The position numbers were made by a program, and so were the translations under genes. Shown here piece after piece: positions 55,044 to 63,995 of a stretch of 64,000 bases of DNA; the stretch's first letter is position 1; each line of letters begins with the position of its first letter. The notes under the pieces are model-generated. The model saw nothing but the letters and a program-made list of their open reading frames with translations, was not told the DNA's origin and ran no database searches. The stretch covers positions 1 through 64,000 of the forward strand of contig NZ_DAVG01000103.1 of assembly GCF_002505485.1 (NCBI RefSeq). The letters run 5' to 3'. The stretch is from Methanosarcina sp. UBA5 (GTDB lineage Archaea > Halobacteriota > Methanosarcinia > Methanosarcinales > Methanosarcinaceae).

Positions 55044-55340
55044 ATGGCCATGGTGAAAATGTCTCCTGATGTATTTTCGTGTTCTGATGACAAGGGAAAC
55101 TTGGAAATCCAGATTAATCTGCCTGGAGTAAAGAAAGAGAATATTGAACTAAAGATGGTTGAGGAAGGCTTTTTCATAAGAGCAAAAAGAGAAGAGACCG
55201 GGGTTGAATACGCCGGAACTTACGCATTCTGCTGTGGGGTTGTCCCTCAAAAAGCGGTCGCCAGATATTGTGATGGAAAACTGTTTGTGATAGTGCCTTA
55301 CAGGGAAACCTCAGAGACTGTAAATGTTGAAATTCAGTAA
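55044..55340 (+). CDS. Short Hsp20-like protein
   Basis: A 98-residue alpha-crystallin-like protein if started at ATG 55044 (MAMVKMSPD), which follows GGGAGGGGG at proper spacing; an in-frame ATG at 54921 would add a non-conserved 41 residues. The core LEIQINLPGVKKENIELKM matches the Hsp20 domain, and the final third reads KLFVIVPYRETSETVNVEI. It has three cysteines near the middle (AFCCGV and RYCDG), which is unusual for the family, and lacks the N-terminal region found in the gene at 47.1 kb. It is probably a divergent chaperone or co-chaperone-like (CS) domain protein. Confidence 0.8.
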   Translation: MAMVKMSPDVFSCSDDKGNLEIQINLPGVKKENIELKMVEEGFFIRAKREETGVEYAGTYAFCCGVVPQKAVARYCDGKLFVIVPYRETSETVNVEIQ

Positions 55341-55427
55341 AAAGTCGGAGTAACGAAACCATTATCGATATTAGTATTAGCACTGCAAATTGAGCTTTAA
55401 ATCTGGAAAGAATACGGTGGAGGGAGA

Positions 55428-55622
55428 ATGCATCCAGTAATTGACTATAAAGAGTGCACCGGGGCTCTTGCCTGCTACGAAGTTTGCCCTGCAGAAGTTT
55501 TTGATATCGAAGAAATAGATAGGGTGAAAAGAGCAGTTGTAGCCCGCCCGGAAAACTGCATAGAATGCAATCAGTGTGTCGAAGCCTGCCCGGAAGATGC
55601 CATTGAACTTGTTGAAGATTAA
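55428..55622 (+). CDS. Two-cluster ferredoxin with one cysteine missing
   Basis: A 64-residue bacterial-type ferredoxin. The second motif is complete (Cys44, Cys47, Cys50, then Cys54-Pro). In the first, Cys10, Cys16 and Cys20-Pro are present but position 13, where a cysteine is expected, is Ala (CTGALAC). This pattern suggests a 3Fe-4S cluster at site one and a 4Fe-4S cluster at site two. GGAGG precedes the ATG by 6 bp. Electron donors and acceptors are not known. The spacing from the Hsp20-like gene is 87 bp on the same strand, so it may be separate. Confidence 0.9.
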   Translation: MHPVIDYKECTGALACYEVCPAEVFDIEEIDRVKRAVVARPENCIECNQCVEACPEDAIELVED

Positions 55623-55987
55623 ATTGAAAAATTTTCCTCGTAATTCTTTGGGATTAACTCTCAGAAGGTTGTTCTCCTGTTAGTGATCAAGTTCAAGCGA
55701 CGAACTAAAATCTGGGTTCTAGAAAACTAACCAATTCTGGGAAAGTAGCTCGGATATTTGAAAAAAGTAAAAAACGCATACCAGAAGACACAGATGAAGG
55801 AAAACGGATAATAAGGCATGTTTTAAAGATATTAAGGAACACAATATAACAAATGGCTGTGTTAAATATATATAAATATTTTTAGAACGTTAGACTCGAG
55901 GCTGATTGAAAAGCAAGGGAAAAAAATAAATTTCCCTTGCTTAGGACTGTGGGTTAAATAACAAGAGGTATCAACATAATTGCATTA
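55623..55987. other. Intergenic region between convergent genes
   Basis: About 365 bp between the ferredoxin and the YVTN-propeller gene. It contains a strong hairpin at 55911-55942. Confidence 0.45.
55911..55942. terminator. Strong hairpin between convergent genes
   Basis: Perfect 12-bp inverted repeat AAGCAAGGGAAA/TTTCCCTTGCTT with an 8-nt A-rich loop, 46 bp after the propeller-gene stop codon. A bidirectional terminator is the simplest reading, although no long T run follows. Confidence 0.5.
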
Positions 55988-57334
55988 TTACTTCATCTTT
56001 TTTACAAATACAGCTGTCCCTAGTACTGCTACAAGTACCCAAATAGGGCTTAGAAAAGGAGCATCTTTTGATGCTTTAGTAGGGATTGATTCTCGTTCCT
56101 GATTACCTACTGTTCCTACGTTTGCAGCCATCCCGGTATCATTTGTCTGGTTCTGGGTTCGAGTTATAGGGTTTAAAAAAAAAGTACTGTTTGATTCAGT
56201 AGTAGAACTGAACTTTGTTACCGGACCAATTTTAACAACAGTGGGGTATCCTCCTACAGGCACCGTAGTATTAACTTTGTTTGTGGCTGTGTCAATTACA
56301 GAAGTAGTGTTACTCCCATAGTTCACTACATAAACCTCATTTCCATCTGGGGTGACCGCAACTTCGTGAGGAGCTGATCCCACACTCACTCTGTCTATAA
56401 ACTCGTTTTTGGCTGTGTCAATTACATCAACACTGCCTTTAATTGAAGTTACATCAATATCACCTTTACCTGAGTATCCACCAGGCATATCTACCGCTAC
56501 GTATACTCTTGTTCCATCCGGACTGACTGCAATTCCCATAGGACAGCTTCCCACATTTACTGTTGCTGTAACAGTGTTTGTCGACGTGTCAATTACAGAA
56601 ACAGTACCCTTGTAGTAAGGATAACTGTTAGAATTAACCACATACACCTTTGCTCCATCCGGACTAACTGCAATTCCCTGTGGAGCTTTTTCCACATTTA
56701 CCGTCGCTGTAATAGTATTTGTTACTGTATCAATTATAGAAACGTTACCTTGGTAGTCAGGAGGAATGCCGAAGTTCATCAAATATGCCTTTTTTCCATC
56801 AGGAGCGACTTCAACGTCCATAGGATAGTTACCTACTTTTACTATGGCTGTAACATTGTTTGTTGCCGTGTCAATTACAGAGATAGTTTTGCTTTCAACG
56901 TTCGTCACATACACTTTCGTTCCATCTGGATTGACTGCAACTCTTGTAGGATAACTTCCTACGTATACTGTATCTATTACTTTATTTTTGACTGCATCAA
57001 TTACAGAGACACTGTTGCTCATGCAGTTTGTCACATATACTCTTGTTCCGTCCGGGCTAACTGCAATTCCCTGTGGACTGCTTCCCGTATTTACCGTAGC
57101 TACAACTTTGTCTGTAGCAGTGTCAATTACAGAAACATTGTTACCATCTATATTTGCAACATATGCAAATGGTGATGCACCTGCGACACCTAATAGCATT
57201 AAAATCGAGAGTGCTGTTATTTCAAAAGCTTTTGAGATGTTACATCCTCTACATGCTTTATTAAATATTACAATAGATGAGGGTGAAAACGAAAATATGG
57301 AAACTGCTATTATTGATATAATTTTACTTTTCAT
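55988..57334 (-). CDS. YVTN-family beta-propeller surface protein
   Basis: A 448-residue exported protein. The N-terminus has a long hydrophobic stretch (about 37-56) that probably serves as the signal peptide; an earlier start with extra residues is used here. About seven repeats of ~42 residues follow, each with an SVIDTATN(K/N)V strand, a GSxPxGIAVSPDGTRVYV-like turn and a variable loop. These build a beta-propeller of the YVTN type. A Thr/Asn-rich stretch leads to a C-terminal membrane helix (about 425-445) ending KKMK. Such proteins are common on Methanosarcina cells and may be adhesins or sugar-binding proteins. Two S-layer-repeat genes follow on the same strand. Confidence 0.9.
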   Translation of the reverse strand: MKSKIISIIAVSIFSFSPSSIVIFNKACRGCNISKAFEITALSILMLLGVAGASPFAYVANIDGNNVSVIDTATDKVVATVNTGSSPQGIAVSPDGTRVYVTNCMSNSVSVIDAVKNKVIDTVYVGSYPTRVAVNPDGTKVYVTNVESKTISVIDTATNNVTAIVKVGNYPMDVEVAPDGKKAYLMNFGIPPDYQGNVSIIDTVTNTITATVNVEKAPQGIAVSPDGAKVYVVNSNSYPYYKGTVSVIDTSTNTVTATVNVGSCPMGIAVSPDGTRVYVAVDMPGGYSGKGDIDVTSIKGSVDVIDTAKNEFIDRVSVGSAPHEVAVTPDGNEVYVVNYGSNTTSVIDTATNKVNTTVPVGGYPTVVKIGPVTKFSSTTESNSTFFLNPITRTQNQTNDTGMAANVGTVGNQERESIPTKASKDAPFLSPIWVLVAVLGTAVFVKKMK

Positions 57335-57701
57335 CTATTTTCCCCGATCAGTACTTGTCTATGATAGTAGCTGGTTCAAGATGATAATTTAATAATTATA
57401 AGATAAGTGTTATAATTTGATTAATATACACGCCTTCTCCTGCTGTAACCTAAATTCCGCTTTTTTAAGCCTATAAACTTCTCACGGTAACTGATTATGC
57501 TAATTTTTAAGCCTATAAACTTCAGGCTCTAAAACTCAAGATATAATTCTGTATAATGTTTTTCTAGTGTATCGATTCCAAAACACCTTCATTGACTTGA
57601 GATCTTAATTTATTCATTAATTAATAAATTCTTTTTCAATGATGGATTCATTCTGGAATCGATACGCTAGTTTGTTTTTTTAAGGTGGGTGGTGCAGGTA
57701 G
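57335..57701. other. Intergenic region with MITE-like inverted repeat
   Basis: About 365 bp between same-strand genes; it contains the 107-bp element at 57564-57670. Confidence 0.5.
57564..57670. repeat. 107-bp MITE-like element with 17-bp terminal inverted repeats
   Basis: CTAGTGTATCGATTCCA at 57564-57580 is an inverted copy, one mismatch, of TGGAATCGATACGCTAG at 57654-57670. The interior includes a palindromic AATTTATTCATTAATTAATAAATT. It could also act as a long hairpin downstream of the S-layer-repeat gene. Confidence 0.6.
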
Positions 57702-58376
57702 TTAGCTATTAGAGTTTTCTCTGAAAACAAGACTTCCCAGGTTAGATTTGTTTACTCCACTGACGATTTTCTCAAGTGTGAATCCTCCGATTTTATCTCC
57801 AACTTTGAGGGTTTTGGCATTTGCATAGTCAATCAGCCAGATTCCGTCAATCTGAACAACACTGTCGTTTCCACTTTGAGAGACGTCGCTAACATGGACT
57901 TTCAGGACAGGAACATCGTCTTCGCCTTGAATTTTGTCAAGGAAGCAAGTCCAATTCTCACCAGCTGAAAAGATAGTATCATCTACATATTTTCCATTCT
58001 TATCGAATTCAAGCCAAGCCTTCTTTCCGTCAACATCGATCTCCTTGACCTGGATACTGTATCCATTGCAGAGATCAAGTTTTTCGCCGGTCTTCAGGGT
58101 GTGTTTGTCACCGCTATCAAGAACGAGCCTGGCAAGCTTGTTAACATGACATTTCCAGATTGGATCATAATTAGCAACCAATGGAACGTTTTTTTCTCCA
58201 AATAAATCAATTACTGGGTATTGTTCATTAGACCAGCTATTGCATTCATAACTGGCGCTGACAACACTACAAATACTATCTTTACTGCAATTATTGTCTG
58301 CCGCACTTCCGGTGTTTACTGCTATTGAAATTAATAGAGTAAGAGCAACCAGTGCAATTGCTTTATAATTTTTCAT
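57702..58376 (-). CDS. Anchorless single-repeat S-layer-family protein
   Basis: A 224-residue exported protein. I took ATG 58376 (MKNYKAIALVAL), which follows GGAGGAAC at a normal distance; an upstream ATG at 58421 would put 15 residues before the signal peptide. After the signal (about 1-26) comes one shortened S-layer tandem-repeat domain (about 40-220), containing LARLVLDSGDKHTLKTGEKLDL, an (I/V)QVKEIDVDGKKAWLEF segment and VVQIDGIWLIDYANA. The FFYD-type first section found in the major S-layer protein is missing, and there is no C-terminal anchor. It is probably secreted or held by other surface proteins. Confidence 0.82.
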   Translation of the reverse strand: MKNYKAIALVALTLLISIAVNTGSAADNNCSKDSICSVVSASYECNSWSNEQYPVIDLFGEKNVPLVANYDPIWKCHVNKLARLVLDSGDKHTLKTGEKLDLCNGYSIQVKEIDVDGKKAWLEFDKNGKYVDDTIFSAGENWTCFLDKIQGEDDVPVLKVHVSDVSQSGNDSVVQIDGIWLIDYANAKTLKVGDKIGGFTLEKIVSGVNKSNLGSLVFRENSNS

Positions 58377-58421
58377 TTTACTGTTCCTCCTTGTTCCTGC
58401 TATCTGCAGGTTGTTAAGCAC

Positions 58422-58771
58422 GTCCTCTGGACTTTAATTCGTCCAGGGGGCCTTAACTGTAGTTAGTTTTTTATTTTTTGTCTGGATCTTCAAAATCTAG
58501 CATAGTTTCCACTAATCGTTGACAGATATCGATCAAAAACTAGGGAACAATATAAAGTCTTTCGACAAGACCCAAATTTTATTGCTAGACCGATAAAAAC
58601 ATGAAGTAAGGAAATTAGGCTTTGTAGAAATCTTCTTGGAGTAGTCTTAAATACATGTGACTCAAGATGTGGGCTGGATTTTCGATAATTGAAGATGATC
58701 CGTTTCTGTCTATCTGAAGAGGATTTCTACAGAGCTGGAAACTGTCTGTTGATTTTTTATACTGTGGTGTT
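58422..58771. other. Intergenic region
   Basis: About 350 bp upstream of the short S-layer-repeat gene. It should hold its promoter. No gene recognised. Confidence 0.45.
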
Positions 58772-60946
58772 TTATGCTTTTGCAGAGTTGGGTTCTTCTT
58801 CAGCTAAAAATTTGCTTGTGATAAACTTCCAAATGTCCAAGGACCATAAAGTAGATGGGCTTGTACTCTTATTAGTGGGTACAACTGGTTCCTCTTCGGG
58901 GGTAGGTGAAGAAGAATCAATAGCTTGAGAGTTCTTGAAAGCAAGACTCCCCAGGTTAGATGAGTTTGTACCGTTAACTATTTTTTCAAGCGTGAATTCT
59001 CCGATTTTATCCCCAATCTTAAGGGTTCTCGCATTTGCATAATCAACTAGCCATATCCCGTCAATCTGAACGACACTGTCGTTTCCATCTTGATATATGT
59101 CGCTAACATAGACTTTCAGAACAGGAATATTGTCTTCGCCTTGAATATTATTACGTAAACAAGTCCAATTCTGATTATCAGGTTCAGTTGAAAGGATAGT
59201 GCCATCTACATATTGTCCATTTTTATCAAATTCAAGCAAAGCCTTCTTTCCTTCAATGTCGATCTGCCTGACCTGGATACTGTAACCCTGGCCGAGATCA
59301 AGATTTTCGTCAGTCTTCAGGGTAAATTTGTCATCGCTATCAAGAATGAGCCTGGCAAGCTTGTCAACATGACATTGCCAGATTGGGTCGTTATGAGGAT
59401 CCCATGCTGGGCCGTTATTGGCAAGTAATGAAACCTGTTTTTCTCCAAATAAATTGATTAATGGATACTGGTTAGACCAGCTGTCGCATTCATAACTGGT
59501 GCCAACAATGTTACAGACTACAGAAGATCCAGTCGCATTTTCGAAAACAAGGCTCCCAAGGTTAGATAAATTTGTTCCGTTGACTATATTTTCAAGCGTG
59601 AATTCTCCTATTTTATCCCCGATTTTAAGTGTTCTGGCATTTGCATAGTCAGTGAGCCATATCCCGTCAATCTCGACGTCATTATATTCGACTACATTAA
59701 CGCCATTATCTTCTGTTAATAAGCCGATACTGTTAATGTGAACTCTCATGACAATAACGTTTTTTTCACCCTGAACATTGTCAAGGGCAACAGTCCATGT
59801 TCCATTGTCGTCATTGATTGAAACAATTTGATCAGCAATATGTTGTCCGTCCCTGGTAAATTCAAGCCAGGCTTTCTTATCGCGAATATTGATCTGTTTG
59901 GCTTCGAGAGCATAGCCCTGGCCGAGATCGAGTTTTTCACCGTCTTTGAGAGTGTGAAGTTCATTACTGTCAACAATCAACTTGGCAAGCTTGTTAACGT
60001 GTGCATTTGAGATATTTCCGTTAGTGGTAAACAACGGAACTTCTTTCTCTCCAAATAAATCGATCACTGGATATTGTTCATTAGGCCCCCATTTATAACT
60101 GGTACTAACAACATTACAAACGTTGGTTATATTGCTTACATTATCTGCTGTGTTTGCAGTGTCTGCTGTACTTGTAGTGTCTGCTGAGTTTACAGTGTCT
60201 GCTGTAACATTAGACCAGCTGTCGCATTTATAATTGGTACCGACAACATTACAAGCTACTGAAGATCCCGTAGTATTTTCAAAAACAAGACCTCCCATGT
60301 TAGAAGTGTTTACTCCGCTGATGATTTTCTCAAGAGTGAATTCTCCTATTTTATCTCCTACTTTGAGAGTCGTGGTATTTGTATAGTCAGTAAGCCAGAT
60401 GCCGTCAATCCAAACGACTCTGGTTTCCGCACCCACAAATAGATTCTTGATATGAACTTTCATGACAACGATATTATTTTCACCCTGAACATTGTCAAGG
60501 GTAACAGTCCATGTCCTATTGCCTTCATTACTGGATGAGACTATTTGATCAGCGATATATTTTCCATCCTTACTGAACTCAAACCATATTTTCCCATTGT
60601 CAATATTGATCTGCTTGGCTTCAAGAGCGTATCCATTGCCAAGATCGAGTTTTTCACCGTCTTTGAGGGTGTAAGTCTCATTACTGTCAAGAATCAACTT
60701 GGCAAGCTTGTTAACATGTATATTACCAATATTTCCATCAGTGGTAAACAGTGGAATCTCTTTTTCTCCAAATAAATCGATTAATGGATATTGCTCGTTA
60801 GACCAGTTCTCGCTTTTATAATCGGTGCCGTCTATATCGCAAACGTTGGTTATACTGCTTGCATCATCTGCTGCGTTTGCATTATATGCAACAACTGAAA
60901 TTAGGGTAGCAAAGGCAGCCAGCAAAAACACTGTATTTTTCTTCAT
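58772..60946 (-). CDS. Anchorless triple-repeat S-layer-family protein
   Basis: A 724-residue exported protein. A signal peptide (about 1-25) is followed by three shortened S-layer tandem-repeat domains (about 35-230, 275-480 and 485-690). All three show the family core, for example LAKLILDSNETYTLKDGEKLDL and IDGIWLTDYTN or its variants, and each starts with a NVCDIDGTDYKSENWSNEQYP-like segment in place of the FFYD region of the major S-layer protein. A Thr/Ser/Asp-rich linker (near 250-270, TADTVNSADTTSTADTAN) separates domains one and two. The C-terminus is a short Pro/Thr-rich tail with a weak hydrophobic patch and no clear membrane anchor. A secreted or non-covalently bound S-layer accessory is likely. 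Confidence 0.85.
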   Translation of the reverse strand: MKKNTVFLLAAFATLISVVAYNANAADDASSITNVCDIDGTDYKSENWSNEQYPLIDLFGEKEIPLFTTDGNIGNIHVNKLAKLILDSNETYTLKDGEKLDLGNGYALEAKQINIDNGKIWFEFSKDGKYIADQIVSSSNEGNRTWTVTLDNVQGENNIVVMKVHIKNLFVGAETRVVWIDGIWLTDYTNTTTLKVGDKIGEFTLEKIISGVNTSNMGGLVFENTTGSSVACNVVGTNYKCDSWSNVTADTVNSADTTSTADTANTADNVSNITNVCNVVSTSYKWGPNEQYPVIDLFGEKEVPLFTTNGNISNAHVNKLAKLIVDSNELHTLKDGEKLDLGQGYALEAKQINIRDKKAWLEFTRDGQHIADQIVSINDDNGTWTVALDNVQGEKNVIVMRVHINSIGLLTEDNGVNVVEYNDVEIDGIWLTDYANARTLKIGDKIGEFTLENIVNGTNLSNLGSLVFENATGSSVVCNIVGTSYECDSWSNQYPLINLFGEKQVSLLANNGPAWDPHNDPIWQCHVDKLARLILDSDDKFTLKTDENLDLGQGYSIQVRQIDIEGKKALLEFDKNGQYVDGTILSTEPDNQNWTCLRNNIQGEDNIPVLKVYVSDIYQDGNDSVVQIDGIWLVDYANARTLKIGDKIGEFTLEKIVNGTNSSNLGSLAFKNSQAIDSSSPTPEEEPVVPTNKSTSPSTLWSLDIWKFITSKFLAEEEPNSAKA

Positions 60947-61141
60947 TATGTTGTTTCCTCCTTATTTTAGTATTTTTTTGGATATTCCAAACTAGCGGAA
61001 TCCCCTTTAACATTTAACCGTAATCAACAACTTCTAAACTGTAAAAATTTCAAATATTATGAAAGCGGTTCATTTTGAAATTATTTAAATTCAAAAAACT
61101 TATTTCACTAAATCCGTATCTTGACAATCTAAATATATTAA

Positions 61142-62641
61142 TTAATAAAAAGAGGAGGCATTCACTGCTCCACCTCCTTTAAGTATCACCAGTGCCTTTT
61201 CTGCATTGATTCTGACGTTTTTGTATTCGTCTTTGTCAGTGCTGATCCGACTCAAACCTTTGATAGCTTCGGGTCCTCCCAATTCCCCAAGAACTTGAAC
61301 TTCCGAGACTCTGACATCCGGCTCTCTTTCGGTCTCAAGAGCCTTAATAAGAGGCTCAACCGCTTTTCTGTCGCCAATTTTTCCAAGTCCGATTGCAGCA
61401 CCTTGTCTTACCTTATAATTTTCATCCCCAAGCAAGGAAATCAAAGGATCAACCGCACGGGTATCTCCGATTTCCATAAGGGAATAAACAATTTCTGTTC
61501 TTATATGCCAGTTCTCATTTCCAAGAGCGGCAATAAGAGCGTCTGCAGCCTCGGGACCTTTACATCTCCCCAGAGCATGGATAGCAGTCTCGGAGAGAGT
61601 AGAATCTTTAGACTGAATGAGCTCTGCAAGAAGTGGTATCGCTTTTTTGCTTTCGATATTTCCAAGAGAACCGGCGGCAGCTGCCTGTACCTCGACTTTG
61701 CTATCTCCGAGAGCATTAATTAGGGGCTCTTCGGTCTGGGAAATTTCCTCAGGCTCTTTAAAATGACCCAAAGCATATGCAGTTTCTCTGCGCACGTCTG
61801 GAACCTGATCATTCAGCATCCGAACCAGAATAGGAACGGCAGCAGGATCCTGAATATGCTCATATACAGCTACGGCATTGGTCCGGGTTGTAGGGTTTTT
61901 GCTGTCCAGCAGTTTAATGAGTTTCCCGAACACATATTCACCTTTAATACGGCCAAGACTGGAAGCTGCAGAACTCCCAATTTCTTTATCGGATAATAGA
62001 TTCAGGAGGGTGTCAACTGCCCGTGGATCTCCTATTTCTCCAAGGGCAAATACAGCCTCAGAGCGTATATTCGAATTGCCAGTATAGCGCATATCCGAAT
62101 CGCCATCATAGCTTATACCTGCATCATCGCGTTTCAAAACCTCACAAAGAGGTTCAGTAGCCCTGGGATCTTTCAACATTCCAAGTGCAATTACCGTATA
62201 GCGAACTACCCCTCCATTTTCATCTTTCAAAAGTTCAGTAAGGGGCTCAACAGCTTCAATGGCTTGAAGTTGGCCAAGTGAAAAAGTTGCATTCATACGA
62301 ACTTCCGGAACCGGATCTTTAAGAGCTTCTATTAACGAGTTTGTAGCTTTTTTGTCACCTATTATTCCAAGATCTTGGGCAGCAAGACTTCGAACCTGCG
62401 GATTCTCGTCTTTTAAAGCTTTTATAAGGGGGTCTACTGCAGGTTCCCCAATCTCACAAAGTTCATTAGCTGAAACCGAACTGACTCTCTCGTCCTGGTC
62501 CCCGAGACCCTGAACTAATGTATTCACCCTGGCTTCTACAGGATCTTTACCGAGACAGCCAGCACAGATTCCGAAAAGCAAAAGCATAAGAACCAAAAGT
62601 TTTGTGCTCTTGCAACTGAAAAGCTCATCTCTTTTTATCAT
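61142..62641 (-). CDS. HEAT-repeat (PBS lyase-like) lipoprotein
   Basis: A 499-residue protein, starting at ATG 62641 (MIKRDELF), six bases after the stop of the upstream gene. A signal peptide with a lipobox-like GICAGC is followed by about thirteen HEAT/PBS-lyase repeats of ~31 residues each (EALKDPVPEVRMNATFSLGQL type) covering nearly the whole chain. The repeats bind proteins or act as scaffolds. The conserved Cys would attach the protein to the outside of the membrane. It is third in an operon with an exported protein and a membrane-anchored winged-helix protein. No catalytic motif is visible; phycobilin lyase activity is not implied. Confidence 0.88.
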   Translation of the reverse strand: MIKRDELFSCKSTKLLVLMLLLFGICAGCLGKDPVEARVNTLVQGLGDQDERVSSVSANELCEIGEPAVDPLIKALKDENPQVRSLAAQDLGIIGDKKATNSLIEALKDPVPEVRMNATFSLGQLQAIEAVEPLTELLKDENGGVVRYTVIALGMLKDPRATEPLCEVLKRDDAGISYDGDSDMRYTGNSNIRSEAVFALGEIGDPRAVDTLLNLLSDKEIGSSAASSLGRIKGEYVFGKLIKLLDSKNPTTRTNAVAVYEHIQDPAAVPILVRMLNDQVPDVRRETAYALGHFKEPEEISQTEEPLINALGDSKVEVQAAAAGSLGNIESKKAIPLLAELIQSKDSTLSETAIHALGRCKGPEAADALIAALGNENWHIRTEIVYSLMEIGDTRAVDPLISLLGDENYKVRQGAAIGLGKIGDRKAVEPLIKALETEREPDVRVSEVQVLGELGGPEAIKGLSRISTDKDEYKNVRINAEKALVILKGGGAVNASSFY

Positions 62642-62646
62642 ATGCT

Positions 62647-63495
62647 TCACCTGCCCTCCTCCTGAACCGGGATATGCAATTCGGCAGATGTTACCTGATT
62701 CTGCCATCGGGACGTTACATTAAGCAGGAAATGATCCCCATCTTTCCCGACAATCACATTCTCTACAGGCATATACGAATCTCCTGAAGGCTTGCCGTGT
62801 GCAATTTCCACAATTGTATATGGATAACCCGGCCAGGTCCTTAGTGCAGTTTTATCCTGTCCACCCACGGAATAAGACTCGGAAGATGTGAACACAATTT
62901 CTCCGGTCTTCTCGTTTGTGACAGTTAAGTTCGTACTCACTTTATCTGCAGAACTAAGCCCGTAATTGATGAGGTAGCCATAAATCCTATACACATCAGA
63001 AGTATTTCTGCGCTCAAGCTCATTCTCAAGCTTAAGATGTAGTTCGGGAGATGGGATATTTACAAGATAAGTGCCTTCATCCAGAAGCCTGCTATTCTCA
63101 ATGACCCTAACTTTTACAGGGTACTCCCCTGGAAGTCTATATCCGAGCCATACACTGACTGAATTATTACCTGGAACAAGCTCGATCGGCTTTTGAAGAG
63201 AAACTGTGCCTTCATCCCATGGATTTGTGGAATTATCGGAAATAATCAGCCTTGGTGTTGAGTAGCTCGTCCCATTTTCGTCCACAAAAGCGTTCTCAAT
63301 TTCAAGCCACACGTCCACAGGCTTCGAATCATTATTTTGAAGCGTTATGTTCAGCTTTCCAGGATCACCTGCCCCGAAAGGAGAAGCATACATACCAGTA
63401 ATTTTTATATCGGCCCCATTTCCATAGTACCATAATCCCCCCAGAAACAGGACCAGTAAAACAACCGAAATAGAAGTAAGAGTACTTTTCTTCAT
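62647..63495 (-). CDS. Exported membrane-anchored protein with CARDB/COG1361-like domains
   Basis: A 282-residue protein with an N-terminal uncleaved helix or signal (about 7-26, VVLLVLFLGGLWYYG) followed by two Ig-like beta domains. The first (about 30-140) has GKLNITLQNNDSKPVDVWLEI; the second (about 145-275) contains VYRIYGYLINYGLSSADKVSTNLTVTN, characteristic of CARDB/COG1361 domains. It starts by overlapping the stop of the winged-helix gene by 4 bp (ATGA) and is followed 6 bp later by the HEAT lipoprotein. It is probably a surface component controlled together with its neighbours. Ligand unknown. Confidence 0.85.
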   Translation of the reverse strand: MKKSTLTSISVVLLVLFLGGLWYYGNGADIKITGMYASPFGAGDPGKLNITLQNNDSKPVDVWLEIENAFVDENGTSYSTPRLIISDNSTNPWDEGTVSLQKPIELVPGNNSVSVWLGYRLPGEYPVKVRVIENSRLLDEGTYLVNIPSPELHLKLENELERRNTSDVYRIYGYLINYGLSSADKVSTNLTVTNEKTGEIVFTSSESYSVGGQDKTALRTWPGYPYTIVEIAHGKPSGDSYMPVENVIVGKDGDHFLLNVTSRWQNQVTSAELHIPVQEEGR

Positions 63496-63995
63496 TTCGT
63501 TTCACCCCTCAACTCCACGTTATCCTTAAGTTCATCAGATATCGAAATGCAGTTTGTAAGCCCGTACTTTTTCTTTGTAATTATGCCTCTCCTTTCTAGG
63601 TTCATTAGAACTCGCGAAACTTTAGCCTTGGAAAAGTCGAGGGAATTCACAAGTTCATTCTGGAGAATTCTTCCTCCCTTTGCTGCAATCAGTTCAACGG
63701 CTTTCCGTTCATCTCCTTCAAGAGCCCGCAGAAGGACATCTGTGGGATCGATGTTAGTTCTGGGCAGGGTTTCCTCAACAGGGGCATTTTCAAGCGAAAC
63801 CTCGAAAATCTTCTCTGGAGCTTTCTCTGTGATAACATTGAGAGCCGCCACCTGTGCTGCCTGTCCGGTTATTGAAAGCTCAGAGCCTTGAATCCCCAGT
63901 GACCGCAAAACCTGAGCCAGCGCCAGACCTCCAAAAAACCCGGAAAAAAGGAGAATATATGCCTCTTTTACAGTATATACATACGGAATATCCAC
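63492..63995 (-). CDS. Membrane-anchored winged-helix regulator (edge of window)
   Basis: A 167-residue protein if it begins at GTG 63995; the true start could lie beyond the window edge. An N-terminal membrane segment (about 10-30, ILLFSGFFGGLALAQVL) is followed by a linker and a C-terminal winged-helix domain (about 90-155) with RKAVELIAAKGGRILQNELV, SKAKVSRVLMNLERRGII and a wing KKKYGLTNC. This combination resembles membrane-attached MarR/IclR-like regulators of methanogens. It overlaps the exported-protein gene by 4 bp, so it is the first gene of this operon that is visible. It may sense surface conditions and regulate the operon or other surface genes. Confidence 0.8.
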   Translation of the reverse strand: MDIPYVYTVKEAYILLFSGFFGGLALAQVLRSLGIQGSELSITGQAAQVAALNVITEKAPEKIFEVSLENAPVEETLPRTNIDPTDVLLRALEGDERKAVELIAAKGGRILQNELVNSLDFSKAKVSRVLMNLERRGIITKKKYGLTNCISISDELKDNVELRGETK

